From the NCBI RefSeq assembly GCF_000224065.1, contig NZ_AFWT01000010.1:99036-163035 (forward strand): 64,000 nucleotides of DNA. Direction: 5' to 3'. Shown here one piece after another: positions 32,486-41,663 of this stretch. Each line of letters starts with the position of its first letter. Position 1 is the stretch's first letter. A program made the translations under genes and the position numbers. This DNA is from Thiorhodococcus drewsii AZ1. GTDB lineage: Bacteria; Pseudomonadota; Gammaproteobacteria; Chromatiales; Chromatiaceae. The notes below the pieces were generated by a model that did not search any database, was not told the origin of the DNA, and worked only from the letters and a program-made list of their open reading frames with translations.

Positions 32486-33742
32486 TCAGAACAGCTCGAT
32501 GCGTGGTCCGCTCTCCGTGCTCTCGACATCCTGGCTGAGGCTGGCGTGGCTGGATTCGTTCCGCAGATAGTCGTCGAATATCCCTTGCAGGTGCTCGGGT
32601 AGTGTGGGGCGGTTCACGTCTTCGGAAGAGAGCAGTTCGGCGCGCTGGTCCAGTGCCGCGTGCAGGCGCCCCAGTCTCTGACCGACGACATCCTGGTATT
32701 GCAGCAGCCCCAGAATCTCGGAGATTTCGGAGGCGAGGTCGCTGTTGTGATGCGTGACCACCGAGAAGAGCGTCTTATAGAACTGACGCATATCCTCGTA
32801 GTTGTCCTTGAGTCGTTTGATCGACTCGACCGCGCTGCTGGCCTGTTCGAGTTGACCGCCACTGCCGTCGAGCAGTGAGAGTTTCAGATTGCGCTCCACC
32901 GCGCCGAGCGCCCGGTCGAGTCCGGCCTCGATGGTGTCCGCCGCCTCGGCTGCATGGGTGGCGAGTTTCCGTACCTCGCCCGCGACCACCGAGAAGCCGC
33001 GCCCGGCCTCGCCTGCGCGCGCGGCCTCGATCGCTGCGTTCAGTGCGAGCAGATTGGTTTGCTTGCTGATCTGCTTGATGGAAGTCGCCAGTCCTTCGAG
33101 TTGACGGATGTCGTCGAGTACCGCTTGGATGGCCGACATGTCGGCCTTGATCTTTGTCGGCAGATCCTGAACGAACAGCGCGATCTGAGCGATGTCGTCC
33201 ACCCGGTTCTCGATATCGTTTTCCATGCTTGCGGCATTGAGCGTCGAGCTGTGTAGATAGTCGAGCAGACGCGTCGCGGCGCTGTTGAGCTGGGTCGTGC
33301 GCTCGATAACGGTGAGGGTGGAGGTTTCGGTTTCGGCGACTGCTTCGTCGAGCCGTTCGCCGAAGGCCTGGTCCTGTACGCTCATCAGCTTCAGTGCCTG
33401 GCTATTGGCTTGGTGCAGGGCTTCGACCTGGTCCAGGTTATCGTTGCAGGCATCCCATGTTTGATCCATGGCGCCCGTGGTGCGGATGTTGAGGCGGTAG
33501 AAGACAAGCCCAGCGACGAAATTCGTCACGAGCAGCGCGCCGCCCACCAGTATCGCATTGGCCTGGGCGGCGTTCAGCCCGAACGCGTGCGCATTGGCGT
33601 CGAGCCAGTTGTGACTCACGTATAGCAGGGTCGTGAGCACCAGGGTGCCGATCAGGGTCAGCAAGGCCATGGTGCGGCGCAGGCCCCTGGCCTGTTCTAG
33701 GCTCGCGTCGATCATCGCCTGCCGTTGTTTGCGAATGGGCAT
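32486..33742 (-). CDS. Methyl-accepting chemotaxis-type receptor
   Basis: A 418-residue receptor. Two close transmembrane helices (about 20-45 and 58-80) enclose only a short loop, so no real periplasmic sensor domain exists. The signalling tip is standard ([20 protein letters not shown]). The part after the tip is unusual: it has a long linker, the segment [20 protein letters not shown] and an acidic tail, resembling receptors that carry a C-terminal regulatory extension. The start is ATG 33742; it follows the CheY gene by 11 bp. Confidence 0.88.
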   Translation of the reverse strand: MPIRKQRQAMIDASLEQARGLRRTMALLTLIGTLVLTTLLYVSHNWLDANAHAFGLNAAQANAILVGGALLVTNFVAGLVFYRLNIRTTGAMDQTWDACNDNLDQVEALHQANSQALKLMSVQDQAFGERLDEAVAETETSTLTVIERTTQLNSAATRLLDYLHSSTLNAASMENDIENRVDDIAQIALFVQDLPTKIKADMSAIQAVLDDIRQLEGLATSIKQISKQTNLLALNAAIEAARAGEAGRGFSVVAGEVRKLATHAAEAADTIEAGLDRALGAVERNLKLSLLDGSGGQLEQASSAVESIKRLKDNYEDMRQFYKTLFSVVTHHNSDLASEISEILGLLQYQDVVGQRLGRLHAALDQRAELLSSEDVNRPTLPEHLQGIFDDYLRNESSHASLSQDVESTESGPRIELF

Positions 33743-33753
33743 GGATCGCGGTC

Positions 33754-34128
33754 TCAGGCGCCGGGCAGCACTTGCTTGATGACCTTGATCAGGTCCGCGC
33801 CGCCCACCGGCTTGACCAGCCATCCGGTTGCGCCGAGCTTTTTGGCTTCGTCGCGCTTGGCCTGCTGGCTCTCGGTGGTGAGCGCCAGGATGGGTGTGAA
33901 GCGCATGCCCGGAAGGGTGCGAGCATTGCGGATGAAGTCGATGCCGTTCATGTTCGGCATATTGATGTCGGTCAGGATGAGATCCGGCTTGACCCCGCCT
34001 TTCAACTTGGTCATAGCCTGAACGCCGTCCCCAGCCGTCTCTACCTTGAAGCCCGCCATTTCCAGGCTGGCCTTGAGACTCATCACCATTGTCGCTGAGT
34101 CGTCGACGACCAGTATCACCTTTGACAT
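33754..34128 (-). CDS. CheY-like response regulator
   Basis: A 124-residue receiver with all CheY landmarks: VDDS at the N-terminus, phospho-Asp in [12 protein letters not shown] (about 53), Thr in ALTTES and Lys in LVKPVG. No output domain. It lies between the small STAS-like gene and the membrane receptor in the chemosensory operon. Confidence 0.93.
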   Translation of the reverse strand: MSKVILVVDDSATMVMSLKASLEMAGFKVETAGDGVQAMTKLKGGVKPDLILTDINMPNMNGIDFIRNARTLPGMRFTPILALTTESQQAKRDEAKKLGATGWLVKPVGGADLIKVIKQVLPGA

Positions 34129-34138
34129 GAATACATCC

Positions 34139-34375
34139 TCATGGAGTCAATGCCGCTCGCAGCCAGTCGGCGAGCACACCGTCCCTGGGCCAAGCCGAGA
34201 CCTTTGGCTTGGCCGCCATCAGCACTTGGAGGTTTGCGGCGTGTAGATGGGTGCAGGCGGAGAGATTGATCCGCCCGCGTGGATGCTTGATCAGCCATTC
34301 GAGCAGGATTTCGGCATCCTCGACACCGAGCAGATCGCTGGCAATCACCGTGGTCTTTTTGAATTCGAGCGCCAT
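34139..34375 (-). CDS. Small STAS-like protein in the chemosensory operon
   Basis: A 78-residue protein coupled to CheA (TGATG overlap at 34375). It resembles a short STAS or anti-sigma antagonist fold: INLSACTHLHAANLQVLMAA aligns with the strand-helix pair of STAS domains. It lacks a clear phosphorylatable Ser at the usual place. A link between chemosensory and partner-switching signalling would fit the stressosome next door. Family assignment is weak. Confidence 0.6.
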   Translation of the reverse strand: MALEFKKTTVIASDLLGVEDAEILLEWLIKHPRGRINLSACTHLHAANLQVLMAAKPKVSAWPRDGVLADWLRAALTP

Positions 34376-36750
34376 CAGAGCAGCTCCCTCGGGTTGAACA
34401 CCAGGAGCACGGAACCGTCCCCCAACAGTGCCGAGCCCGCGTAGCCGTTGAGTCCGCCGAGGAAGCCGGCCAGCGGTTTTAGGATGATGTCGATCGTCTC
34501 GCGACAGTCATCGACGATGATCCCGAGATATTCCTGGTCGACCCGAACCACCAGCACGGCGAACTCGTCGTCGTCGTTGGGGATCTGCTCCGCGTTCAGT
34601 GCCAGCAGCTCGTTGAGCGACAGCAGCGGCACCAGGCGCCCGCGCAGCACTGTGGTTCGACGGTGCTTGATGGTGCGGATGTCATGGCGCGCGACCCGCA
34701 CCGTCTCGGCCACCGAGTCCATTGGCACACCAAAGCGTTGTTTGGCGGATTCGATGATCATGACATTGGTGACCGCCATCGAGAGCGGCAGCGAGAGCCT
34801 CAGGCTGGTGCCTTGGCCAAGTTGGCTGCGTAGGTCGATAGCGCCGTTCACGCGCGCGATGGCATTGCGCACCACGTCCATGCCGACCCCGCGTCCGGAC
34901 AGGTCGGTGACCTGCTCGGCGGTCGAGAAGCCGGCGGCGAACACCAGGTTGATCGCCTCCTGGTCGCTCAGACGTTCCAACGCGGTCTCGTCGATCAGGC
35001 CGCGCTCATAGGCCTTGCGGCGTATTCGGTTCGGGTCGATGCCGCGTCCGTCATCGGCGATCTCGATCAGCACCCGGTCGGATTCCTGGCGCGCGCTGAT
35101 GTTCAGGCGTCCTTCGCTCGGCTTGCCGGCCGCGCGGCGCTCCTCGGGCATCTCCAGGCCGTGGTCGAGGCTATTGCGCACGATGTGGACCAGTGGGTCC
35201 GCCAGCGCCTCGATGATGTTCTTGTCGGCCTCGGTCGACTCGCCCTCCATCACCAGCCGCACCTCCTTGCCGAGCTTGTGTGCGATGTCGCGTACCAGAC
35301 GCGGGAAACGCTGGAACACGAACGACACCGGCATCATGCGCACCTGCATGATAGCGTCCTGCATCTCCTCGGCAATACGGTTGATGACCGCGTATTGCGT
35401 CTTGATCTCGCGCGCCAGCTCGCGCACCCCGAAGACATCCTCGGCGCGTCCGGCCAGGTAGGGCAGGGCGTTCTTGGCGACGACCATTTCACCGATCAGA
35501 TTCATCAATCGATCGATCTTGGCCTGGTCGACCTTGAGCGTGCGCGGGTTGGTGAGATGGTCCTCGGCGCGCCGGCCGAATCGGACCGCCTCGGCTTCGG
35601 GAGCCTTGGCGCCGCTGCTGTCGGTTGGTGCTCCGGCATCGATATCCGCCGCCTCGCCGATCTCGGTCGGCGGTTGCCGCGCATCGAGCCAGGCGAGCAA
35701 GGGTGCTGGCGAGCGAGCGGCGAGTGCCGACGCTAGCGCCGGCTCCAGGGTTTCGACCTCGATCGCGCGGTCCACGCTGATGAAGGCCGCGCTCAGGCTC
35801 GCCGCCACCGCACGCAGCCGGCCATCGAGCCAGGGAGGCGTATCGGACAGCGCCAGGATCTCGCGTTGCGCCGCCAGCACTCGATCGAACGACCAGGCGG
35901 CCTCGGGGCCGATCGCCGTCGCGCTGGCCTGGGGCGTGTCGGTCTGCATGAGCGCCGACAGCGGCAGAATATCGACCTGATCCGGGACGTAGCGGAAATG
36001 CTCGGCGAGTCTCTCGGGCGAGGCGCTGACAATGGCCTCGAAGCGCAGCACGCAGCGATAGGCGTCCAACTCGGCCAGCGCCGGCCAATCCTCGCGCGCC
36101 TCCAGGCGGTGCCACAGGGGTGCGCCGAGTTGGAGCATCTGATGGAAGGGGTCCTCGCCCTTGAAGAAACATTCCTCCTCGGGTTCGTAGCCTAGCCAGC
36201 AGAGCGATTCGCCTGCGTCGAGTCGTTGTCTCAGATCCTGGCGCGTCTGCTCGGGCAGCGCGCTCAGATCCGGTCCCGCGTCCGTTCGATAGAGGGCGGG
36301 CGGTGCGTCCTGTGGGATCTCTTGAGTGCCGTCCGCGTCCAAGGGTGGCGAGTCATCCTGTAGCAGAGATCTCAGTGCCTCGCCGAGCCTGACCGCGTCG
36401 CCAGCGTGCCGGGCGGTGCTGGGTGGTGTGTCGTCGGGTGCTTCGGCGATCTCGTCGATCAGGGTCGCAACGAAGTCCATCGCCTCCAGCAGCCGGTCGG
36501 CCAGCGCGCGATCGAAGGGCACGCGCCCATCGCGCGCGGCGTCCATCAGGTCCTCGGCGGCGTGCAGAACGCGGGTCATTTCCGGCAGATCGAAGAGACC
36601 GCTGTTGCCCTTGAGGGTATGGACCAGACGGAACAGCTCATCCATGAGTGCGGCGTCGTTCGGGCTGTCTTCCAACTGCAGCAGGCGTTCGCCGATGGAT
36701 TGAAGGACGTCGCGCCCCTCGGTGAGAAATTGGTCGAGCAATGGATTCAT
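34375..36750 (-). CDS. cheA: CheA sensor histidine kinase
   Basis: A 791-residue kinase. Residues 1-105 form the Hpt domain with phospho-His44 in RLVHTLKGNSGLF. A long variable region (about 115-390) stands where the CheY-binding P2 would be. Then come dimerisation (about 405-460, KIDRLMNLIGEMVVAKNALP), HATPase (N-box HIVRNSLDHGLE, DDGRGID, GRGVGMDVV) and a C-terminal CheW-like P5 domain. It relays receptor signals to the two CheY-like proteins and CheB in this operon. Confidence 0.93.
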   Translation of the reverse strand: MNPLLDQFLTEGRDVLQSIGERLLQLEDSPNDAALMDELFRLVHTLKGNSGLFDLPEMTRVLHAAEDLMDAARDGRVPFDRALADRLLEAMDFVATLIDEIAEAPDDTPPSTARHAGDAVRLGEALRSLLQDDSPPLDADGTQEIPQDAPPALYRTDAGPDLSALPEQTRQDLRQRLDAGESLCWLGYEPEEECFFKGEDPFHQMLQLGAPLWHRLEAREDWPALAELDAYRCVLRFEAIVSASPERLAEHFRYVPDQVDILPLSALMQTDTPQASATAIGPEAAWSFDRVLAAQREILALSDTPPWLDGRLRAVAASLSAAFISVDRAIEVETLEPALASALAARSPAPLLAWLDARQPPTEIGEAADIDAGAPTDSSGAKAPEAEAVRFGRRAEDHLTNPRTLKVDQAKIDRLMNLIGEMVVAKNALPYLAGRAEDVFGVRELAREIKTQYAVINRIAEEMQDAIMQVRMMPVSFVFQRFPRLVRDIAHKLGKEVRLVMEGESTEADKNIIEALADPLVHIVRNSLDHGLEMPEERRAAGKPSEGRLNISARQESDRVLIEIADDGRGIDPNRIRRKAYERGLIDETALERLSDQEAINLVFAAGFSTAEQVTDLSGRGVGMDVVRNAIARVNGAIDLRSQLGQGTSLRLSLPLSMAVTNVMIIESAKQRFGVPMDSVAETVRVARHDIRTIKHRRTTVLRGRLVPLLSLNELLALNAEQIPNDDDEFAVLVVRVDQEYLGIIVDDCRETIDIILKPLAGFLGGLNGYAGSALLGDGSVLLVFNPRELL

Positions 36751-37139
36751 GATGGCCGTCCCACATCGGTCGGCGTCATTCCCAGCAGGGTCTGTACGTG
36801 CGAGAGCAGCCGCTCGGGTCGGACCGGCTTGACCTGATAGAGGTTGGCTCCGCTCAGAAAGGCCTGGGCCTGATCGTTGGCTGCGGCCTCGGTCGAGACC
36901 ATGATCGCCGGTGCCTGAGGCAGCTGGTTCTTGCCGCGCAACTCGCGCAGGAAGCCGTAGCCGTCGAGCTTGGGCATGTTGACATCGACCAGATAGAGAT
37001 CGAATGGGGCCTCGGCCACGCGCTCCAGCGCCTCCAGTCCGTTGACCGCCTCGGTCACCTCGAACCCGGCCGATTCCAGAATGCTACGGTGATAGAGCCG
37101 GACCGTCGCGGCATCGTCGATCACGAGGATCCGTTTCAT
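36747..37139 (-). CDS. CheY-like response regulator upstream of cheA
   Basis: A 130-residue receiver starting at ATG 37139 (ATGA overlap with CheR), overlapping cheA by 4 bp. Phospho-Asp lies in YLVDVNMPKLDGYGFL (about 52) and the Lys in YQVKPVRPERL. No output domain. It is the second of two CheY-like proteins in this cluster. Confidence 0.92.
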   Translation of the reverse strand: MKRILVIDDAATVRLYHRSILESAGFEVTEAVNGLEALERVAEAPFDLYLVDVNMPKLDGYGFLRELRGKNQLPQAPAIMVSTEAAANDQAQAFLSGANLYQVKPVRPERLLSHVQTLLGMTPTDVGRPS

Positions 37140-37984
37140 CGCGCCTCCCAAGGTTTCTGATACACGATGGCTTCGGGGAACTTGCGCACCCGGAACAGCG
37201 AGGAGATGCGGCTCATGGACTCCGAATGACCGAGACAGACGAAACCGCCTGGATTGAGTGCGTCATAGAAGGACTCTGCGGTCTGCTTGCGCGACAGATC
37301 GTCGAAATAGATCAGCAAGTTGCGGCAGAAGATGACATCGAAGTTTCGGTAGCCGCGCATCTCGGCGGCATCGGTGACGTTGGCCCGGGTAAAGTCCACC
37401 GCCTCGCGCAGCACGTCGTCGACCCGATAGTGGTCGCCATCGCGATGGAAATACTTGTTGCGCAGACTGAGCGGGAGCTGCTGTAGCGAGCGTTCGCCAT
37501 AACGTCCGCGTCGCGCCTGGGCGAGGATGTCGGTATCGATATCGGAGGAGATGATCTCGACGTCCAGATCCGCGATGCGTGGCCAGTATTCGAGCAGATA
37601 GATGGCGATCCCATAGGCCTCTTCGCCGGACGCGGAAGGCACGGACCAGATCCGGATCGGCGACGAGTCGTCGGCGCGCCGCTCGACCAATTCCTCCAGC
37701 ACGGAGTCGACCAGGCAGCGGAACTGATACTCCTCGCGGAAGAAGTAGGTCTCGTTGACCGTCATGGAATTGATGAGGGTCTGCAACTCTTCCCCCGATG
37801 TCTGAAAGCGCATCATGGTGAAGTAGCCTCGAAACGTCTCGCTGCCCGTGGCGTTCATGCGGTCCAGCAGACGCTTATCTACGAAATAGCGTTTGCTGTC
37901 CTCGAAGAGGATGCCGGTCTTGCGATAGAAGAACTCCCTGAAGGTTCGGAAATCCTCTTCGCTAATCGATTTTTGCACGGCCAT
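37136..37984 (-). CDS. cheR: CheR chemoreceptor methyltransferase
   Basis: A 282-residue enzyme that methylates receptor glutamates with SAM. The N-terminal helical domain (about 1-80) is followed by the Rossmann fold: WSVPSASGEEAYGIAIYLLE (SAM motif) and NFDVIFCRNLLIYF. The start at ATG 37984 is 7 bp after the HEAT-repeat gene. It provides adaptation together with CheB. Confidence 0.92.
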   Translation of the reverse strand: MAVQKSISEEDFRTFREFFYRKTGILFEDSKRYFVDKRLLDRMNATGSETFRGYFTMMRFQTSGEELQTLINSMTVNETYFFREEYQFRCLVDSVLEELVERRADDSSPIRIWSVPSASGEEAYGIAIYLLEYWPRIADLDVEIISSDIDTDILAQARRGRYGERSLQQLPLSLRNKYFHRDGDHYRVDDVLREAVDFTRANVTDAAEMRGYRNFDVIFCRNLLIYFDDLSRKQTAESFYDALNPGGFVCLGHSESMSRISSLFRVRKFPEAIVYQKPWEAR

Positions 37985-37991
37985 TTGGGGC

Positions 37992-38615
37992 TCAGTCTGC
38001 GCCGATGCGTTTGAGCGCCAGATCGGCGGCGAATTGGATATAGGGTTCGTCGGCGAAGCGCGACTTGAGTGCCCGCAAGGTCGCCGCCGCGCGTTCCGAG
38101 CCGATCTCGCCGAGCAGGTCGACTGCCGTGGCGCAGACATTGACATGGGGGTCTTCGGCGATGACCCGGATCAGCCAGTCCTCGACGCGCGGATGGCGCA
38201 GCGACTCCAGCACGTCGACCGCGAAGATGCGCACGTCCGGATCCGGATCCTCCAGCAATTGCCCCATGATCGGGGCCACTTCGTCTGGCAATTGTTTCAT
38301 CGCCTCGATGGCCGCGTTGCGCAGCATGGCGTCCTCGCTGCGCAGACAGTCGGTCAGTCCGGCGACCGCGATCTCGTCGCCGAGACGCGTCAGACTGGTG
38401 AGGATGACCTGGGTCACGCTCGGTTCGGTCTCGATTCGCATCCGCTCGACCAATGCCGCCGAGGCCTCCGGGTGTTCAGCCAGATCGCGGGCCGCCCAGC
38501 GTCGTGCCATCGGTTCGGCAGCGTTCAGCGCGGTCAGCAGACCCGATAGGTCGCGGGGCAGATGACGTTCGTCTTTGGCGTCGGCCGGTGTCTGCTGGGA
38601 TTTCTTCAGTGCCAT
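37992..38615 (-). CDS. HEAT-repeat protein
   Basis: A 207-residue soluble protein of four to five HEAT-type helical repeats (for example MLRNAAIEAMKQLPDEVAP and DVRIFAVDVLESLRHPRVED). The start is ATG 38615 with GGAG nine bases upstream. HEAT-repeat genes occur in several chemosensory clusters, where they probably serve as adaptor scaffolds. No catalytic motif. Confidence 0.82.
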   Translation of the reverse strand: MALKKSQQTPADAKDERHLPRDLSGLLTALNAAEPMARRWAARDLAEHPEASAALVERMRIETEPSVTQVILTSLTRLGDEIAVAGLTDCLRSEDAMLRNAAIEAMKQLPDEVAPIMGQLLEDPDPDVRIFAVDVLESLRHPRVEDWLIRVIAEDPHVNVCATAVDLLGEIGSERAAATLRALKSRFADEPYIQFAADLALKRIGAD

Positions 38616-38673
38616 GCCGTCGATCTCCAAATCCGTGACTGCCTGTTCCGCCGCCGTGTGGTTCCGTCGGAGG

Positions 38674-38868
38674 CTAGCGTCGACGGACGCCTTGTGGCGA
38701 TCCCAATCCGGGGTCCGTCGGTTGACCTGAGCGCCAGAGCCGTGCCGCACCGCGCGGCTCGGCGCGCGTCCGAACGGGTGCCGCGCGCTCGGCCTTGCGG
38801 ATGCGCGCGCGTGCGATCAGCCACCAGTTGTCGGGTTCGAGGTGGGTGTCGAGGTCTTTCTTGGACAT
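38674..38868 (-). CDS. Small basic protein in the chemosensory operon
   Basis: A 64-residue protein, MSKKDLDTHLEPDNWWLIAR at the start, then strongly basic and Arg-rich. ATG 38868 has a perfect GGAGG eight bases upstream, and the gene fits the gap between cheB and the HEAT-repeat gene. No family recognised. The Arg-rich end may reflect GC-rich drift, but the start signal supports translation. Confidence 0.55.
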   Translation of the reverse strand: MSKKDLDTHLEPDNWWLIARARIRKAERAAPVRTRAEPRGAARLWRSGQPTDPGLGSPQGVRRR

Positions 38869-38946
38869 GGTCAGTGCCTCCACATGGATGGGCGGACATT
38901 CCGCCGAGTGATCCCTGTGTCGAGCGTCCGGCGCACGTTGCCGGTT

Positions 38947-40029
38947 TCATCGCTCGACCCAGATCTGAAGCTGATCCGCGATCCGTTCGGCGGGCATGAC
39001 CAGATTCGCCCCGCCGCGCTGGATGAGTTCCGCAGGCATGCCGAACACCACCGCGCTTTCCTCGGACTCGGCGATGGTACGCGCGCCGAGACGTTTCAGC
39101 TCGGCGAACGCCTCGGCGCCGTCGTGGCCCATTCCGGTCAGCATCACCGCGATGACGTTGGTCGGATCGCAATGCTCGATGGCCGAGCGTCCCAGCAGCT
39201 CGACCGATGGATGCCAGAGATGGGTGGGATCCTCAGGGCGTACCAGGGTCGTCAATCTTCCGCCGCGTCGCGCGATCATCATGTCCGCGCCGCCCCGGCC
39301 GATGTAGATGTTGCCCGGCTCGATCGGGGTCGGACGGTTGACCTCCGAGACGGCGAGCTGACAGAGTGTGTCCATGCGCTCGGCGAAGGGCCGGGTGAAG
39401 CTCGACGGCATGTGCTGGGCCACCAGCACCGGCCAGGGAAAATCCGCCGACAGCTTGGGCAGGATATCCTCCAGGGTCCGTGGTCCGCCGGTCGAGACCC
39501 CGATCAACACCAACCCGTCGCCACGCACGCCCGAGCGACGGATGATGGTGCGCTCGGGTTCCGGCCGCGGGGCTTGGGCGGCGCGGCTCGGGACATTGCC
39601 TCGGATGCGCGCCGCCAGCCCGCGCGAGGTACGAATCCGGGCGCGCGCTGCCGCGCGCACCTTGGCGATGACCTCGGACTCGATCTGCACCATCGACAAT
39701 GAGATGGTGCCATCCGGCTTCGTAATGAAGTCCACGGCGCCCAGATTGAGCGCCTCCAGGGTCGCCATGGCGCCCTTTTCGGTGAGCGAGGACACCATCA
39801 CGACCGGAACCGGACGCTCCGCCATCAGCAGCGACAGCGCGGTGAGCCCGTCCATTTCCGGCATGTTGATGTCGAGCGTGATGACATCCGGGGCGAAGGA
39901 GGCGTTTCCCTCCACCGCCTCGTGGCCATTGCGCGCGAGCCGGATCTCGAAATCGCCCTCGGCCTGAAAGATGGCATTGAGCTGACGGCGCATCAATGCC
40001 GAGTCGTCGACGATCAGCAGCTTGATCAA
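38947..40029 (-). CDS. cheB: CheB receptor methylesterase/glutamine deamidase
   Basis: A 360-residue two-domain enzyme. The receiver (1-120) has phospho-Asp in ITLDINMPEMDG. The methylesterase (about 170-360) has the catalytic Ser in GVSTGGPRTL, His in VAQHMPSSFT and Asp in LTGMGHDGAEAF. The start codon is TTG at 40029. It lies 27 bp after the triple CheW gene. Confidence 0.92.
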   Translation of the reverse strand: MIKLLIVDDSALMRRQLNAIFQAEGDFEIRLARNGHEAVEGNASFAPDVITLDINMPEMDGLTALSLLMAERPVPVVMVSSLTEKGAMATLEALNLGAVDFITKPDGTISLSMVQIESEVIAKVRAAARARIRTSRGLAARIRGNVPSRAAQAPRPEPERTIIRRSGVRGDGLVLIGVSTGGPRTLEDILPKLSADFPWPVLVAQHMPSSFTRPFAERMDTLCQLAVSEVNRPTPIEPGNIYIGRGGADMMIARRGGRLTTLVRPEDPTHLWHPSVELLGRSAIEHCDPTNVIAVMLTGMGHDGAEAFAELKRLGARTIAESEESAVVFGMPAELIQRGGANLVMPAERIADQLQIWVER

Positions 40030-40056
40030 GGTCAGTCCCGTTTCGATCGTTGACGG

Positions 40057-41634
40057 CTAGGGCTGAGGGCTACCTAGCGCTTCCAGATCCTCGCGCTGCT
40101 CCTTGGCGATCAGGCGCGATGGATCAATGAGCTGGATCATGCGCTTCTGGCGCTCAAGATTGGCGACCCGCGCGATCAGTTCCGCCTGCTCGGGCGACAA
40201 TTGCGGTGCCGGCTCGATCGCGCCGCGCGGGATCTTGAGCACCTCGGCCACCGAATCGACGATGAATCCGGTGCGCACCCCGTCGAGCAGAAACACCATG
40301 ATGCGCTGGCGGTCGTTGTGCTCGACCGTGGGCAGGCCGAGCCGGCGACGCTGGTCGATGACCGGAAGCACCGATCCGCGCAGATTGATGACGCCCTCGA
40401 CGAAGCTCGGCGCCTTGGGCACACGGGTCAGTTCCTCGGGGACGCGCACGATTTCCTGTACGCTCTCGATCGGCACCCCGAACTCCTCCTTGTCGAGCCG
40501 GAACACCACCAGTTGCTCTTCGTCGTCGTCCTCGTCGTCGCCCGCGAAGCCCGCGTCCAGGTCCGTTTTCTCCCGCATCGTCTCTACGCTGGTCAGCGCC
40601 TCCTGGATGGATGAATTGCGGAACAGGTTCTCGGTCGAGATGATGGACACCAGTCGCTTGCCCTCGTCGAGCTGGCAGATCTCGCCAATGTCCGACAAAT
40701 CATCGTGTCGCGCCAGCAGCTTTGGCATGGCATCGACCGCCGACTTGGGCACCCGCAGTACCTCGTTGACGCAGTCCATGACCAGTCCGACCCCGACATC
40801 CTTGAGCTGAACCACCAGAATACGACTGCGCTCGTCTGCGGCGCGCACCGGTAAGCCGAACAGACAGCGCAACGATACCAGCGGCAACAGGCGGTTGCGC
40901 AGCGTCATGAGCCCCAGTACGTGTGGCTCGGCGCGTGGCACCTGAACTACCTGATCGGGGAATTGCACGATCTCCTGCACGTGCTCGATCGGGATGGCGT
41001 ATTCCTGCTCGGCGACCTCGAAACTGACCAGCTGCAACTCGTCCACGTTGTCTTCGTCTTCCTCGCCGTCATTGGACGCGATTTCGGACAGCGCCGCCGC
41101 GCTGGTGCGGGCCAGCGTGGCGATGGCCGCGAACTCGGTGTCGATCAGGCGCTGGAAGTCGAGCACCATCACCATCGGGAAACCACTCACGTTCTTGAGC
41201 ATGCCCGAGAGTAGCTCGCTCTTCACCGTTGCCTTCAAGGCGTCCACATCGTCGATCCGCGAGGGCTCGACCCCGATCACGCTGCTGACACGGTCGACGA
41301 CGAAGCCCAACGGCTGGCCAAGATCGATCACCAAGGCGCGCGTGGCGTCGTCATTCTCGCGCTCCTCGAACCCGAACAGACGGCGCAGGCTGATGATGGG
41401 CAGCACCTTGCCGCGCAGATTGGCCAGCCCCTCCAGGGTCGGCGGCGCCAGCGGCACCCGCACGACCTCCGGCACCCGGATGATCTCCTGCACCGGCGCC
41501 ATGTCGACCGCGAACACCTCGCTGCCGCAGACGAAGATCACAAACTGACGGACGTCGCTTTCCTGCTCCGTCATGGCATCCTCTACGCCGACCGCAGCCG
41601 CTGGTCGCGAGGTTTCGGCCTCTGTATTGGTCAT
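40057..41634 (-). CDS. Protein of three tandem CheW domains
   Basis: A 525-residue coupling protein made of three CheW-type domains (about 25-165, 205-345 and 380-520) joined by acidic linkers such as NDGEEDEDNVDE and GDDEDDDEEQ. Each repeat shows the CheW core pattern, for example EIIRVPEVVRVPLAP and GVINLRGSVLPVIDQR. CheW domains tie receptors to CheA. Having three on one chain, next to a receptor with two tips, suggests a non-standard array geometry. No separate single-domain cheW is present in the cluster. Confidence 0.9.
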   Translation of the reverse strand: MTNTEAETSRPAAAVGVEDAMTEQESDVRQFVIFVCGSEVFAVDMAPVQEIIRVPEVVRVPLAPPTLEGLANLRGKVLPIISLRRLFGFEERENDDATRALVIDLGQPLGFVVDRVSSVIGVEPSRIDDVDALKATVKSELLSGMLKNVSGFPMVMVLDFQRLIDTEFAAIATLARTSAAALSEIASNDGEEDEDNVDELQLVSFEVAEQEYAIPIEHVQEIVQFPDQVVQVPRAEPHVLGLMTLRNRLLPLVSLRCLFGLPVRAADERSRILVVQLKDVGVGLVMDCVNEVLRVPKSAVDAMPKLLARHDDLSDIGEICQLDEGKRLVSIISTENLFRNSSIQEALTSVETMREKTDLDAGFAGDDEDDDEEQLVVFRLDKEEFGVPIESVQEIVRVPEELTRVPKAPSFVEGVINLRGSVLPVIDQRRRLGLPTVEHNDRQRIMVFLLDGVRTGFIVDSVAEVLKIPRGAIEPAPQLSPEQAELIARVANLERQKRMIQLIDPSRLIAKEQREDLEALGSPQP

Positions 41635-41663
41635 GACTGTCTCCCGCGCAAGGGCGATGGATC

